DNA from: Schistosoma haematobium
Lineage: Eukaryota > Platyhelminthes > Trematoda > Strigeidida > Schistosomatidae
Reading direction: 5' to 3'
Assembly: GCF_000699445.3 (NCBI RefSeq)
Contig: NC_067197.1
Coordinates: 33,773,809-33,837,808, forward strand
DNA: 64,000 nt
The position numbers and the translations under genes were made by a program. The notes under the pieces were generated by a model, which had not been told where the DNA came from, did no database searches, and was given only the letters and a program-made list of their open reading frames with translations. Positions 22,371 through 33,145 of the stretch are shown here, piece by piece; positions within the stretch are counted from its first letter, which is position 1, and every line of letters begins with the position of its first letter.

Positions 22371-22861
22371 AAAAAAAAAAACAAACAATCAAAGCAAACA
22401 TCTACCGATGTCCCACACTACTAATTTCACCGAAAAATTTTTTTCTTTTCACAGTGTACGTAATCACATTTTTCCACAATTATTCGTTTTGTCACATTTA
22501 TTTTTTACTAAAAAATTTTTTGTTACTATAATAAACGAGTAAACTCTATTTAATTATTCATTTATTGTACACAAAAATAAACAGTTCAATTTTTTTGTGG
22601 GTCATTAGCAGTTTTGCACATTATTATTATCATCGTTAGCCAAACAAGAGATTAAATGATAGTGTTTTCTTTTTTTGTGTGTGTGTTTATTATGCTATGC
22701 TACATCTCTGTTATTTTCACACAGTAACGTACATGTTATACTCATCTCCACATTTCTGTTAGTTATAACTGTAAATATTATTTTTGTATACATGTATATA
22801 TTATATCCTTACATTTTTTTATTATAACTAGTGTTACCTCCGGATACTCTGGGGGGAGTTA
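22371..22861 (+). other. G3 3' untranslated region and polypurine tract
   Basis: A/T homopolymer-rich sequence after the pol stop, ending CTCTGGGGGGAGTTA (22848-22861), a polypurine tract directly before the TGTGAAGATAGG start of LTR-B. Confidence 0.65.
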
Positions 22862-23246
22862 TGTGAAGATAGGCCTGACAAGCCTATTTTGTAAATAGTT
22901 TTTAATATTATTTGTATTTATTTTGTCAATCTTTCACTGTCTGTATATTTTATCATTAAATGATTGTACCTGTTGTTTTAGTAAATTACCTTGAACACAC
23001 TTTCCGTTGTGATACTGAAATAGCGTGACATGCTCTTGCTGGCTAACAAATACACTACTACTCACACATTCCTCGTTCTATCTTCGTTTTGTGACTGAGT
23101 TAACGGAAGTCTAAATCAATTACTATCTACGTTTATAGACTGTAATTGGAATATATCACATCCTACGTTGGATTATATCACTGGAGAGTTCGTCAACCAG
23201 ATTGGAATTACCAAGCATTTATAATTGTGGTTTCTTAGTACCAGAC
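22862..23246 (+). repeat. LTR-B, 3' LTR of G3, truncated by about 15 bases
   Basis: Matches both arms at 16503-16902 and 17064-17464, but stops at CCAGAC and continues into sequence identical to the end of G2 (GCTGCTAAAC...). The final GAACACGCA is missing. Confidence 0.8.
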
Positions 23247-23363
23247 GCTGCTAAACTTAGCAAGCTATCAGAAGAGTGTTTACCAACGACAAACTCGTTG
23301 GGTTTAAACTTCTGGCTGGCCACGTCCTAGGGTCATCACTACCCCACTAGGAGGGGAGTGATC
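23247..23363 (+). repeat. Duplicate of the G2 3' end
   Basis: GCTGCTAAACTTAGC... to GGAGGGGAGTGATC, nearly identical to 18156-18274, leading into a complete LTR-A. G3 is thus bracketed by two copies of the same G2 terminal sequence. Confidence 0.8.
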
Positions 23364-23687
23364 TGTAGCGATAAATAAATGCCGAAAATAAACAGCTCTG
23401 TAAGTCTTCGACATTGGATGCTGACCAGATTGGTTTTAGTGGACTCACCTAGCTGAAGGCGCTCGGTCATGCATCCGTACCAGATCACGTGTGGGAACGC
23501 TGTGCTCAACATCTACTGCAATCGCTAGCCAGACTAGATCAGACAATTCCGATATATTGGCAAACGTCAAATACAACTTCTGATCTCCTCGATTCTGTCT
23601 TTTGATTTCTCTTGGTGGGTACGAGTTATATTAGAAAGTGTTACTGGTAAAAGCGTTGTCAAACACTGAATACCTGTGCCATCTTCA
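23364..23687 (+). repeat. LTR-A, complete copy
   Basis: About 324 bp, TGTAGCGATAAATAAATG to CATCTTCA, preceded by a polypurine tract. Two bases after its end is TGGAAACTTCG. The end was set by comparing the plus copy here with the minus copy at 24895-25220: both share sequence through CATCTTCA. The length is close to that reported for Boudicca LTRs. Confidence 0.75.
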
Positions 23688-24209
23688 AGTGGAAACTTCG
23701 AAATAAATTACAAAGAGGACAGTGTTTGAGTTTGACAGATAATAATAATATAGTACATCCTAAAAATAATAATTACGGAACTCATGCCAGTTTGCAGGCA
23801 TGATCAGCTTGATATAAATAGTGACATCAAATGTAGAAAACAAATATTTGATATGACTGTTTCAATATTTTTTTAGTTCAAAAACTGTTTAGGTACTTCA
23901 TTTCGCACTTTAATTACAACAATGAAAGGCATCGGCCAGGGACTTTAAATACTTTTTAAGTTGACAACTTGTTGATGTATGAACAGTGCATTTAGTGTGA
24001 TTTCCTGCTCCATAACGAATCGATTATAACCATCTATAACTAGAGAAAATAAAACGAAAGCAGAGACCATGGGACAAAGAAGGGAATAATTACTACGATA
24101 GGTTGGTCAGGTCTGCCATAACACATATGTCGGATTATTTTATGGTCTACAATCCTTGTTAGACATTACTCAAATTAGTTGAGGTTTCCAGGGATGGTGT
24201 AAGTGTAAA
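23688..24209. other. Unassigned interval
   Basis: AT-rich; near 23783-23825 a motif shared with 7058-7103. No gene seen. Confidence 0.35.
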
Positions 24210-24894
24210 GTAACAGCAGGTAGGTAGGTTTACTAGGTGGATTCAGTGATAAAAATGGTTTAACATTTAAAGTTCCTACAAACCCACCTGTGGAATAAGA
24301 TTGACTAACATGTTTTAGAACATTTAATGCATTTTCAGAAAAGCCGTAAGCATCAATGCAGTGGACAAAGGATAGGTGTTATTTTACCTAACAGACAGAT
24401 TCTTACAGACTATTCCATATTCTGGCAAATTAATTTATATGAAGAAATTATTTAAAATATATTTGTTTTACTGATGACGAGGAGTTACGGAGGCAGTAAC
24501 TGAGAGTTTCTACATGCTGAATTACTTCACTGGATTTAAAGGATAGTTTATTGAGTATTTTGGAAAAAATGATTATATTTAGTTTGAGTCACCTCTCTCA
24601 TTAAGAACCAAGTTCAAGTTTATTACATCTGAACTGATAATTTAAGGTACAGTCAGTCCCAAAAATGCAAACCATCTCTGGATGAATTCCAGCCTTTATT
24701 TATTCATTATGTGAACACTACAAAGAATAAATGTCCAATATTTCCAGAGTGGTCGGACACATAATTTATACATCAAAATGCGTAACTCGTCATAGAGGTT
24801 ATGAAATATGCAATCTATAAGAGGTTGGGACCTGGAAGTCTGTTTCAAGATCTTTTCTGTGAAGGACATATCGTAAGTGTAACTTAGATAACGC
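24210..24894 (-). pseudogene. CR1-c: decayed 3' part of a CR1 LINE
   Basis: Minus-strand translation, with stops, follows the C-terminal half of CR1-b pol: MSFTEKILKQTSRSQPLID, ILMYKLCVRPLWKYWTFIL at 24890-24700, and further left pieces matching the NNLPQSIR and CIDAYCSENALN region. It abuts LTR-A at 24895, so one has inserted into or recombined with the other. Confidence 0.75.
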
Positions 24895-25220
24895 TGAAGA
24901 TGCCACAGGTATTCGGAGTTTGACAACGCTTTAACCAGTAACACCTTCTACTATGAATCGTACCCACCAAGTGAAATCAAAAGTCAGAAGCGATGAGGTT
25001 CGAAGATATATTTGATAGACTATCAATATATCGATGATCCTCTGATCTAATCTGCTTAGTGATTGCAGGGGTTGTTGAGCACGGCGTTCCCACTCGTGAT
25101 CTGGTGCGGATGAATGACCATGAGCCTTCAGCTAGGTGAGTCCATTAAGACTAACGTGTTCAGCATCCAATGTCGAAGACTTACAGAGCTATTTATTTTC
25201 GGCATTTATTTACCAATACA
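24895..25220 (-). repeat. LTR-A, complete copy in minus orientation
   Basis: Starts (minus) TGTATTGGTAAATAAATGCC at 25220 and ends CATCTTCA at 24895, 326 bp. Nearly identical to 1-300 and more diverged from 23364-23687, so two LTR-A subtypes are present. No internal sequence follows it: likely a solo LTR. Flanking five bases (AACGC / CATGA) do not match. Confidence 0.75.
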
Positions 25221-26010
25221 CATGAAAATATTTGAAATAATCCCATTACGTAAATTACATCCTTCCATATTAAAAATGTATTGTAAGTGTATATAAAATA
25301 AAATATGGTGTCATCAATAACTGGCTTTTTTCTTTACATTTCCAACTAGGTGTTCTATAAATCAACAAAATTAGATTCCACTAAACAGTTCAATGTCCAA
25401 TAAAATAATGCGACAACACATGAACTATATTTCGTAAATTCATATCATTCTATTTACACAACTTATCATGAATTTCGAAATTATTAGCATACTACTTATG
25501 TTTTATGAAGATACTGACTTCAAAAAGATGTAATACTGTAAAATGAAATTATCTTCACATCTGATTTTGATTTAGATCCATATACACGATATATATCCTT
25601 AACAATAAAGCACCATTATATCCTTAATTATTTTTAAAGGATAAAACCAACCCAATTTACATTACTTTGTGCCATTAGTCCTTACTAATATGTTTTATCT
25701 ATTTTTTTCATACGTTTTTCTTTCATTATTTCAATATAACAATAAAAACAAACAATCAGATCAGACCAAATTAAAATACACTATCAAAGAACAGTTACTT
25801 AACATACATTTTACTATTTAATTGCTATGAAATTAGGTCATCAAAACAATTCGATTTACATTTTTATGGATATTTCAGTTAATCAGATTGAAAAAAACAA
25901 TTTAGATTTGGTGCTGATATAATAAAACAATAAAGTCTTCATTAACAATAACAACTATTCAGTAGGTTTGAAATGAAAACCTTTTAACGAGATACTATAT
26001 ATATATATAT
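25221..26010. other. AT-rich interval without features
   Basis: No gene, RNA or recognised repeat; an (AT)n run at about 25997-26014. Confidence 0.4.
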
Positions 26011-26011
26011 A

Positions 26012-26165
26012 TATCAGAAAGAGGTATTTTCTGGATATTGTAGTAATTTTAATAGTTAAGATCATGAGTCAATTGAATCTAGACCGTCTTGGAAAACATG
26101 AATGCACTGGATGGCCGTTTCGTCCTATTGCAAGACTCCTCAGCAGTGTGCATCCCATTTTGCAA
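26012..26165 (-). repeat. SINE 3' part with hammerhead (copy S1)
   Basis: On the minus strand: hammerhead, then the AAACAT/ATGACTCA tail ending in TTACTACAATATCC-type sequence, as in the other S copies. The tRNA-like half is absent. Confidence 0.75.
26104..26151 (-). ncRNA. Hammerhead ribozyme, core intact
   Basis: Minus strand: stem I CACUG/CAGUG; core CUGAGGA (consensus CUGANGA); stem II GUCU...AGGAC; GAA; very short stem III ACGG/CCAU with one mismatch; cleavage triplet AUC before CAGUGC. This is the minimal type I layout with a tiny stem III known from schistosome Sm-alpha ribozymes. All catalytic core residues are present. Confidence 0.75.
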
Positions 26166-26594
26166 TATTAACTCTTCAAAATTCTAATCAAGAAGATTTC
26201 GTTTCTTTCATTATCTATTCAACTACAACTGTGAACCTTATTATTCATAGGGTTTCTTTTGGAGATCTCTTAATAAAAACTAAGGATTATGTACTTTGAC
26301 ATAATACCACCATTGATTATTAAAATTTACTGTTGAAAAAAATAAATTTTTATCTAGATATTCAGAAGAAGTCACTATTACTCACTTATAGGCAGTGTCA
26401 GATAGGTAAATCATGTGCAAGTTGTTCATATGACTTATGTTATACCGAAACTATTCAATTAAAATCATTTGGAAGTCATTTGAACTCTTTGACTGTTACA
26501 TCACAGGTGAGATAAATTTTAAATGAGAAAAGTGCCTATGTGATGTTTAAGTAGCGTTGAATCACAATTAATTTTCTACTGTAAGTTTATTAAA

Positions 26595-26960
26595 TTACGT
26601 ACTTACTTCTACTTGCTTACTTACTTACTTGCCTTGCTTACTCTCCTCACTTGCTTCTTACTTGCCCGCTTGCTTGCTTGCTTGCTTGCTTGCCTTGCGC
26701 GCCTTGCTTACTTGCTTGCGCGCACTTGCCGCTTGCCTTGCTTGCTTCCCTTGCACTTGCCTTGCTTACGCACTTGCCTTGCTTGCTTGCTTGCTTGCCT
26801 TGCTTCTTGCCCTTGCCTTGCCACTTGCCTTGCTTGCCCCACTTCTTGCTTGCCTACTACTTGCACTTGCCTTGCCTTGCCACTTGCCCTCACTTGCCTT
26901 GCCTTGCTTGCTTGCTTGCCTTACTTGCCTTGCCTTACTTGCCTTCTGCTTACTTGCTTG

Positions 26961-27024
<64 letters not shown>

Positions 27025-27044
27025 TTCACGCATGATACTCCTCG
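26595..27044. repeat. (ACTT/GCTT)n low-complexity tract, expanded RTE tail
   Basis: About 430 bases of variants of ACTTGCTTGCC and ACTT, ending in perfect (ACTT)n next to the 3' end of RTE-A. Since RTE copies here end in (TAAG/AAGT)n on their coding strand, this looks like the element's own tail, lengthened and diversified. The Leu/Cys-rich frames across it on the plus strand are artefacts of repeat composition. Confidence 0.8.
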
Positions 27045-29231
27045 TGAAGGAGCATAGGCCGATCACCAGCATTCTCCATCCAATCCTGTCCTGAACAATC
27101 CTTTCCAGCTCCTTCCAGTTCTTATTCATCCTTTCCATATCTGCTTCTATTTCCTGACGTAATGTGTTCTTTAGCCTTCCGCTTTTCCGCTTCTCTTCAG
27201 GATTCCAAGTTAGGGCTTGCCTCGTGATGCAGTTTGATGATTTGCGTAATGTATGTCCTATCCATTTCCATCGTCTTTTACTAATTTCCTCTTCATCTGG
27301 AGACTGGTTTGTTCTCTCTCACAGAAGGCTGTTACTGATGGTATCCGGCCAATGGATGTTGAGTATCTTGCGTGGACAACTATTTATAAATACTTGTACC
27401 TTCTTGATGGTGGTTGTTGTAGTTCTCAGAACTTCAGCTCCGTACAGTAGAACTGCCCTGACGTTCATATTGAAGATTGTGGCTTTGATATTGGTTGAAA
27501 GTTGTTTTGAGTTCCATATGTTCTTCAATTGTAGGAATGCGGCCCTTGCTTTGACAATCCTCTCCTTTACATCTGCATCTGAACCTCCTTGTTCATCGAT
27601 GATGCTTCCCAGGTATATGAAGGATTCTACATCTTCCATCAAGAGTGATTGGATTGCTGATCTCTGTGAATTTCAGTGATTGACCTGTCTTCTTTGTCCT
27701 TGACCGATCTCTCCGGTTTACCATATTTCCCTGCTAGTTTCTTCGTTGTATCGTAAAGCTGTTTTATATTTCCTTCTCTTGCAGCTTTTTCCGTCGTCGT
27801 TGCTAGTTCTTCCACGTATTTATGCTTGTCGACCTTAATGCTCTTCTTCACTTTCTTGTTTGTTTCTATGTACTCAGCTTGTGCTTGGGACTTCTCTGTT
27901 CGTGTTACGCTGTTGTTAATTGCTGTTTTCTTGTTCTTCCTTTCTTTGATCCTGTCCAGTGTTTCTATAGAGATCCATTCCTCGTGATGATGCTTCTTGA
28001 GGCCCAGAACCTCCTGACACGTTGAAGTTAATTCTTTATTTGATATCTTTCCAGTTGTCCTCCATAATAGTTTCTTCTTCCTTCAGTAGATCTTGTAAGG
28101 CTTGGAACCTGTTGTTGAGAGCTATCTTGAATTCATCGAGTTTGTCAGTACTTCGAAGTAAGGCTGTATTGAACGTTTGTAATGCTGTTTGTCCAGTTGT
28201 CCAGTTCTTCTTTAGTAATGAATTGGCCACAACTAGGTGGTGATCTGAAGTTATGTCAGCTCCTTTCCTGCTTCTCACATCTTCCATTGTCCTTCGGAAT
28301 TTTTTATTGATGCAAATATGATCTATCTGGTTCTCTGTAGTATGGTCCGGTGAGATCCATGTAGCTTTGTGTATACGTTTGTGTGGAAATATTGTGTCGC
28401 CTATGACCAATTTATTGAACGCACACAGATTTGCAAATCTTTCTCCATTTCTGTTTCTCTCTCCCAGTCCATGTCGTCCCATAATATCTTCATATCCGGT
28501 GTTGTCTATTCCGACTTTGGCGTTTAGATCTCCCATCAGAATGGTGAGTTCCATTCTTGGGCACTTCTCTATGATTGATTGCAGCCGCTCGTAGAATTGA
28601 TCTTTAATGTCGTCGTTGCTATCATTGGTGGGTGCATAACATTGGATAATATTCGTTGTGATCTCCTCCTTCTTTGTTTTGAGTGATGTTTTGATGATTT
28701 TGGATCAGTTTGATTCCCATCCTACAAGTGCATTTCGTGCTACTGTGGACAGCATAAGAGCGACTCCCTGAGTGTGTGGAGCATTTTTCTCTTCGTGACC
28801 GGAGTATAGCAGCATCTCTCCCGTATTTGGCCTTTGTTGTCCAGCTTGGGTCCAGTAGGTTTCGCTGATTCCCAGTACTGTCAAGTTGTATCTCCTCATT
28901 TCCATTGCTATTTGACTGGTCTTCCCGGTTTCCCACATTGTTCGAACGTTCCATGTACCTATAAAAATTTTTGCTCTGGTTGTTAGAAGGGGCATCGGCT
29001 TCATGAATTCCGAAGTAACTCAGCTTTCACCATGAGGCGTCATAGTTCTTCTAAATGAGGACCTTCTAACTTCCATGGCAGAGTTAAAATGGTTTGAATT
29101 ATTTTTTCTGATTAACGTTATTTTAGCGAGTTAGTTTTCTACAGGATGGGGTCGCTAACCTCATGTCCAGCTCTCCTCCTTTACCGGGGCTTGGGACCGG
29201 TAGTAACTCTAGAAGAGCTACAGGCGGAGTT
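27045..29231 (-). mobile_element. RTE-A: RTE (SR2-like) LINE with RT deleted
   Basis: Minus-strand element beginning AACTCCGCCTG (29231), the same 5' sequence as RTE-B at 60085. It encodes endonuclease (29004 to about 28036), linker (27990-27680) and the pol C terminus (27642-27045). At about 27660 the sequence jumps from the linker (SITEIH) to the region after RT (SITLDG-like), removing roughly 1 kb with all RT catalytic motifs. Elsewhere it is almost identical to RTE-B; the 172-residue block at 28554-28036 is the same in both. Confidence 0.85.
28036..29004 (-). pseudogene. RTE-A apurinic-type endonuclease
   Basis: Two open pieces: 29004-28705 (FIGTWNVRTMWETGKTSQIA, GISETYWTQAGQQRPNTG) and 28554-28036 (LTILMGDLNAKVGIDNTGYE, NQIDHICINKKFR, ADITSDHHLVVANS). 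TWNVRT, SETxW, GDLNAKVG and SDHHLV are the standard RTE endonuclease blocks, with catalytic Asn, Glu, Asp and His. A frame break lies between 28560 and 28705 (through the YYPMLCTHQ segment). Confidence 0.85.
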
Positions 29232-31289
29232 GTACACCATAATGACAGGATATATAATGAAACTACTTTTAACAACTGTTTGGAAGAAATCAAGTTGTTT
29301 GTCAAATATTTGACCGGTCGGTAGTTCTGAGATTCTTAATACAACATGTTTGAAATATATTAGTAATATATGTTAGGAAATTCATGTTGCTGATAGAATT
29401 TAGGATGTAGATGTGCAACTGCTTAACCATTTCTTTTGAGGATGAAAGAAAATGGTTAGAAAATAAATAAAAAAGAAAGAAGATCTGTTGAAAAGTGTTT
29501 CATAGTATAGACCCATCACATGGAAATATGTAACTGCTATATTCCTCTTCCTACCGAAAAATACAGATGTTTCTTAATTTGGATGAAGAGTAATACTGGG
29601 AATCTCTTGCAAAACCACGAAGTAATCATTCGATATTCTCAGCCGTTCACAGCCGACGAAGTAACTAACGCTTATGTGAATCTTTCTCGGTTTCGGTACC
29701 ACATATTAACACTAGGTGAAAAAAATTAGGAAGATGTAAATCAAGGAACTCTGGTTGATACGATCAATACTGACGAAAATCCGACACTTGGAATTAGTTT
29801 TACAAAGACTGAATGATATCAGGAATAGGAATTATGGAGTAATACTATGTTTAACAGTTAAAGAAAATATAAATTGAATCCAACTGCACTATCAAAACTG
29901 GTGTTTAGCCACTTCATTTACAGCCACCAACCATAAGTTGGTAACTTTTTACGGGCCCAACCCAAGATGACATCTCTTCCCAACACGCATCAGACTGACA
30001 GTTAATGACTTGATATCATATTTTGATCTGGAACCTTCTAGTACTTTTACAACCCACTCCTATTTCAGTCAGTATTGGTTTCCACTGGAAACAGTGGTCA
30101 GGAATGAACAGCACGTATATTAACAATCCTAATCTATGATTGTTCACAATACCATCAACCAATTAACTATATCTACCTATTATCGCACACTTAACCTTCG
30201 GATTCCTCACTCACCTATGCCATCATGCACAAGTAGTATGCTGTGTTGAGAGGTCGTTGGAGTCTGATGCTAGTGGATATTCTTCCTGTATGCAAACCCA
30301 ACCAACTACTTGAGTGGGAAACCCAGAATCAGTAGGAACCTGTATTAGCTAACGGGATTTAAATATGTACATAGGCATTCATTACCACAGGTATATGTCT
30401 CCTAGAAGATTAAGACAGATTTCCAGTCAGTAGAGTACATCTGTCTCGTAATAATTAAGCCACATTGTAATTAATAATGTGCAATCACTAACATTTCTCA
30501 TACACCTTTTGACCTTGGACTATTACGTTTGATTGACCTAGCCTATCGCAACCATTCGACCGTATTTAATGATCTACTTATCTTTATTACTTTCATAGAC
30601 ATTAATTAATACACAGTACACTACACTCGAACTCAAAAAGATAAACTAAATTTCAGTCTATATAATAGCAGTCTCAAGTTAATTAAACCTGGTTCATATA
30701 AGATTTTTATGACAATGTGTGCTGTATGATACTTATATTGACAGAAATAAGTAGTATGTAACATAATATATTGGTCTTTCACACATGGGTTCTTGTTAAC
30801 TAGAAATGGAATGGTCAACTTGCACAACTACTTTTCTTTTTATACATATTGATACAGACCAATTATAGAACAGTATTCTTTATTATTATGTTTCTTAACA
30901 GGTTTTAGATACTTTCCATTTTGTTCAGATTTATGATCACACTAAACCCATCAATAAATCGATTAAATATGATGTCGAATTGTACATCGGAAGACATTAT
31001 GCTTCATGCTTCTTTCTTATACATTACTATTGAATACAAGTCTTTGATGAATAAAAGGTAGATAAGATTAAAATACCTAATACATTTTGTTATTTAGTCC
31101 TTTTAATTAGGATAAAAAGATTGGAAACTCAGTTTCCCACCATTTAAAACAATAATAAAGTACCAATTTCATAATAATAAAAACAAAATATTTTATAAAG
31201 CTATTTCATAAAATTTACACCATTTATTGGTATGAATTATGATACAATTATTGAAACAGTGTATATAATAAATAGTATAGATAATTATC
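29232..31289. other. Intergenic AT-rich interval
   Basis: Two kb without a credible gene; the short frames 29520-29729 and 30827-30633 lack any recognisable domain. 29930-30370 is less AT-rich (ACGGGCCCAACCCAAGATG...) and may be an old repeat I cannot name. Confidence 0.4.
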
Positions 31290-31606
31290 TGTTAATGTCA
31301 CATATTTCAATGATAGTGTGGTGAATGAGAACAAAAGTGGGGACAATTGAATGTATTTCGACACAAAGTTACAGAACAACTTAGTAAAATCTAAGAACCA
31401 TACAGTGAATATATCATTTGCGAAATTTCAATCTATCGTCTCAGACTTCATTGTCCTTTCGTTTTCGCACTACTCATACTTTGTTCTCGTTCTCTTTTTA
31501 TTCATTTTCTTAACATTCTGCTACCAGACATTTCATTTTCGATTGATGATACATACTGCTTATATCTGTCGACATTAGTAACACACACCACAATAGTATT
31601 TATCTG
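31290..31606 (+). repeat. Dispersed repeat R3, copy 1
   Basis: Shares about 250 bases with 34855-35117 (minus; continued at 36671-36745) and 57880-58190 (minus). Landmarks: GTGAATGAGAACA..., TCAGACTTCATTGTCC, CTCGTTCTCTTTTTATTCAT, CATTTTCGATTGATGATAC. Short frames in the copies resemble each other (KNHTVNISFAKFQSIVSDF and ENHTVNTSFVKFQSVVSEF), but there is no conserved start or stop. Confidence 0.7.
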
Positions 31607-32065
31607 AAAAAATCACAATAAATAATTTAATAGCTGAGTTCATGAGTCCATTGAAGCTAGATCACCATAGAAAACCTGAAAGCAATAGACGGCTGTTTCG
31701 TCCTAACGTTGGACTTCTCAGCAGTGCGCATTCATGACTCCACTCGCAGGATTTGAACGTAAAACCTATCGATCTTGCGAGCGCTTAACCTCTAAATCAC
31801 TGAGCCATCATCCAACGGTGTTAATGTTTAACTTCAACCAATCCACGAAAGTGAGCCACTGTCCACTATTGTCTTCAGTAAGTTACTATCTCACAACAAA
31901 CCCGGTTGAACTTCACTGATCACTGTTTCTCACTAAAACTCCAGGAAATATCACTTGAAACCAGTCACTAATGAGCAGATGATGATTATTATCAGAAAGA
32001 GGTTTTTATGACCTAGTCTTAATTGACTCATGAACTCAACTATTAAATTACTATAATATCCACAC
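31607..32065 (-). repeat. SINE with tRNA-like region and hammerhead (copy S2)
   Basis: Minus-strand copy: head (ATGATTATTATCAGAAAG...CCAGTCACTAATGAGC, 31990-31900), tRNA-like section with A-box TGGCTCAGTGATTTAGAGG (near 31806-31788) and a decayed B-box, hammerhead 31690-31735, tail to 31607. The outer right end (32016-32065) is the tail sequence again but inverted. Core change CUGAGAA (G8 to A) suggests a dead ribozyme. Confidence 0.75.
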
Positions 32066-32961
32066 AAAAAAACTTTTCTGATCATAATAAATAATTTACA
32101 AATCCTTTCATCCATAAGAATAAAATCAATGACCAGTATATATATTTTTAATAATCATTCGATAGTAAACTATTCAGTTTAAATTTGCCAAACAAACAAA
32201 CAAACAGACCCTGATTATCTTTTAAAATATTTTTATTACCTGAGATACCACCAAGAGATTTTAAGAAAGAAAAAGAGAAGATGAAATAAAATTAGTTTTC
32301 ACTAAAAAAAAAAAGAAGAAAAGCATGGTACTCAGTTTTGATCCAAATTTTTGGAATCTTTTTTATATTTCAGTCATTATAGAACAATCAAATTGAAAGA
32401 AAAAAAAGAAAATTTAATTGACCTAAAAAATTAATGGTTTTTACAAAACATTCATAAATATAAAGAATATGTTTATATTTAAGACATTAGTCTGAGGTGT
32501 TTTTAATTATTAGTTGCTGGCAGCAATTTTCCATCTTATTTAGACTGATTATCAATAAATTTACCAATTGAAACTCCGCCTGAGTTCCTCTAAGGCTACT
32601 GCCTTTTCCAAGACCGGATAAAAAAGGAGGGGGTTGGGCATGGGGTTGGTGACCCTATGACCCGTAGAAAAATAACTCGCCAAAAAAACGCTAACCAGCA
32701 AAAATTATTCAAACGCATCATATTCTAACTTGATTTTAATGAGGTATTGTATAAACTAATTTTATATTCGCGTTACTTATAATTGAAAACTAGGAATCAC
32801 TACAATTCCTTCGATGCGAAGTAGGAACACAAAAGATTAGTATAAGTGAAGAAAAATTCTCCACTAAATACAATAACACTAGACGAAAATACATTCATTT
32901 ATATCAGTAAAGGGTTGTGGAGATTATTAAGTTTATGAATCAATAAATGTAAGACTATCAT
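32066..32961. other. AT-rich interval
   Basis: A-runs and poly-T; at 32570-32700 a stretch (CTCCGCCTGAGTTCC..., GGTTGGGCATGGGGTTGGTGACCC) resembles the 5' end of the RTE elements (60089-60200) and is probably a decayed RTE 5' fragment in plus orientation. No gene. Confidence 0.5.
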
Positions 32962-33145
32962 TGAAAACATAGAAGCACTAGATGGCCGTTTCATCCTAGT
33001 GTAGGACTCCTCAGTGGTCTAAGGTTTAAGAGTTTGCAAACGAAAGTGAAGGTCCTAGGTTCTTAGAGAGTGAAAGTGCACTGCTGAAAAGTCCCACAAT
33101 AGGACTAAACAGCCATCCAGTGCATCCAGGTTCTCATTGGTTGTC
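32962..33145. repeat. Inverted SINE pair (copy S3)
   Basis: 32962-33012 is the hammerhead/tail in minus orientation; 33013-33145 is tRNA-like plus hammerhead in plus orientation, joined within CTCAGTGGTCTAAGG, i.e. at a palindromic overlap of the hammerhead and the A-box. Plus-strand hammerhead at about 33077-33124 has CUGAAAA and UAA for GAA: inactive. Confidence 0.65.

Noticed and set aside
22371..22861. An env-like third gene in G3
   Set aside because: No open frame of useful length between the pol stop and the polypurine tract.
1..25220. LTR-A copies at 1-300 and 24895-25220 as the two LTRs of one giant element
   Set aside because: Same orientation and near-identical, but no polypurine tract beside the left copy and no primer-binding site beside the right one; the elements between lie on both strands and have their own ends.
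26613..27094. Three overlapping Leu/Cys/Ala-rich open frames of 140-147 codons
   Set aside because: They translate the (ACTTGC)n tract; all frames of such a repeat are open and give low-complexity peptides.
31351..31578. Small membrane protein gene (similar frames at 34924-35115 and 57864-58085)
   Set aside because: Similarity follows repeat R3 as DNA; starts and stops are not conserved and one copy is split by RTE-C.
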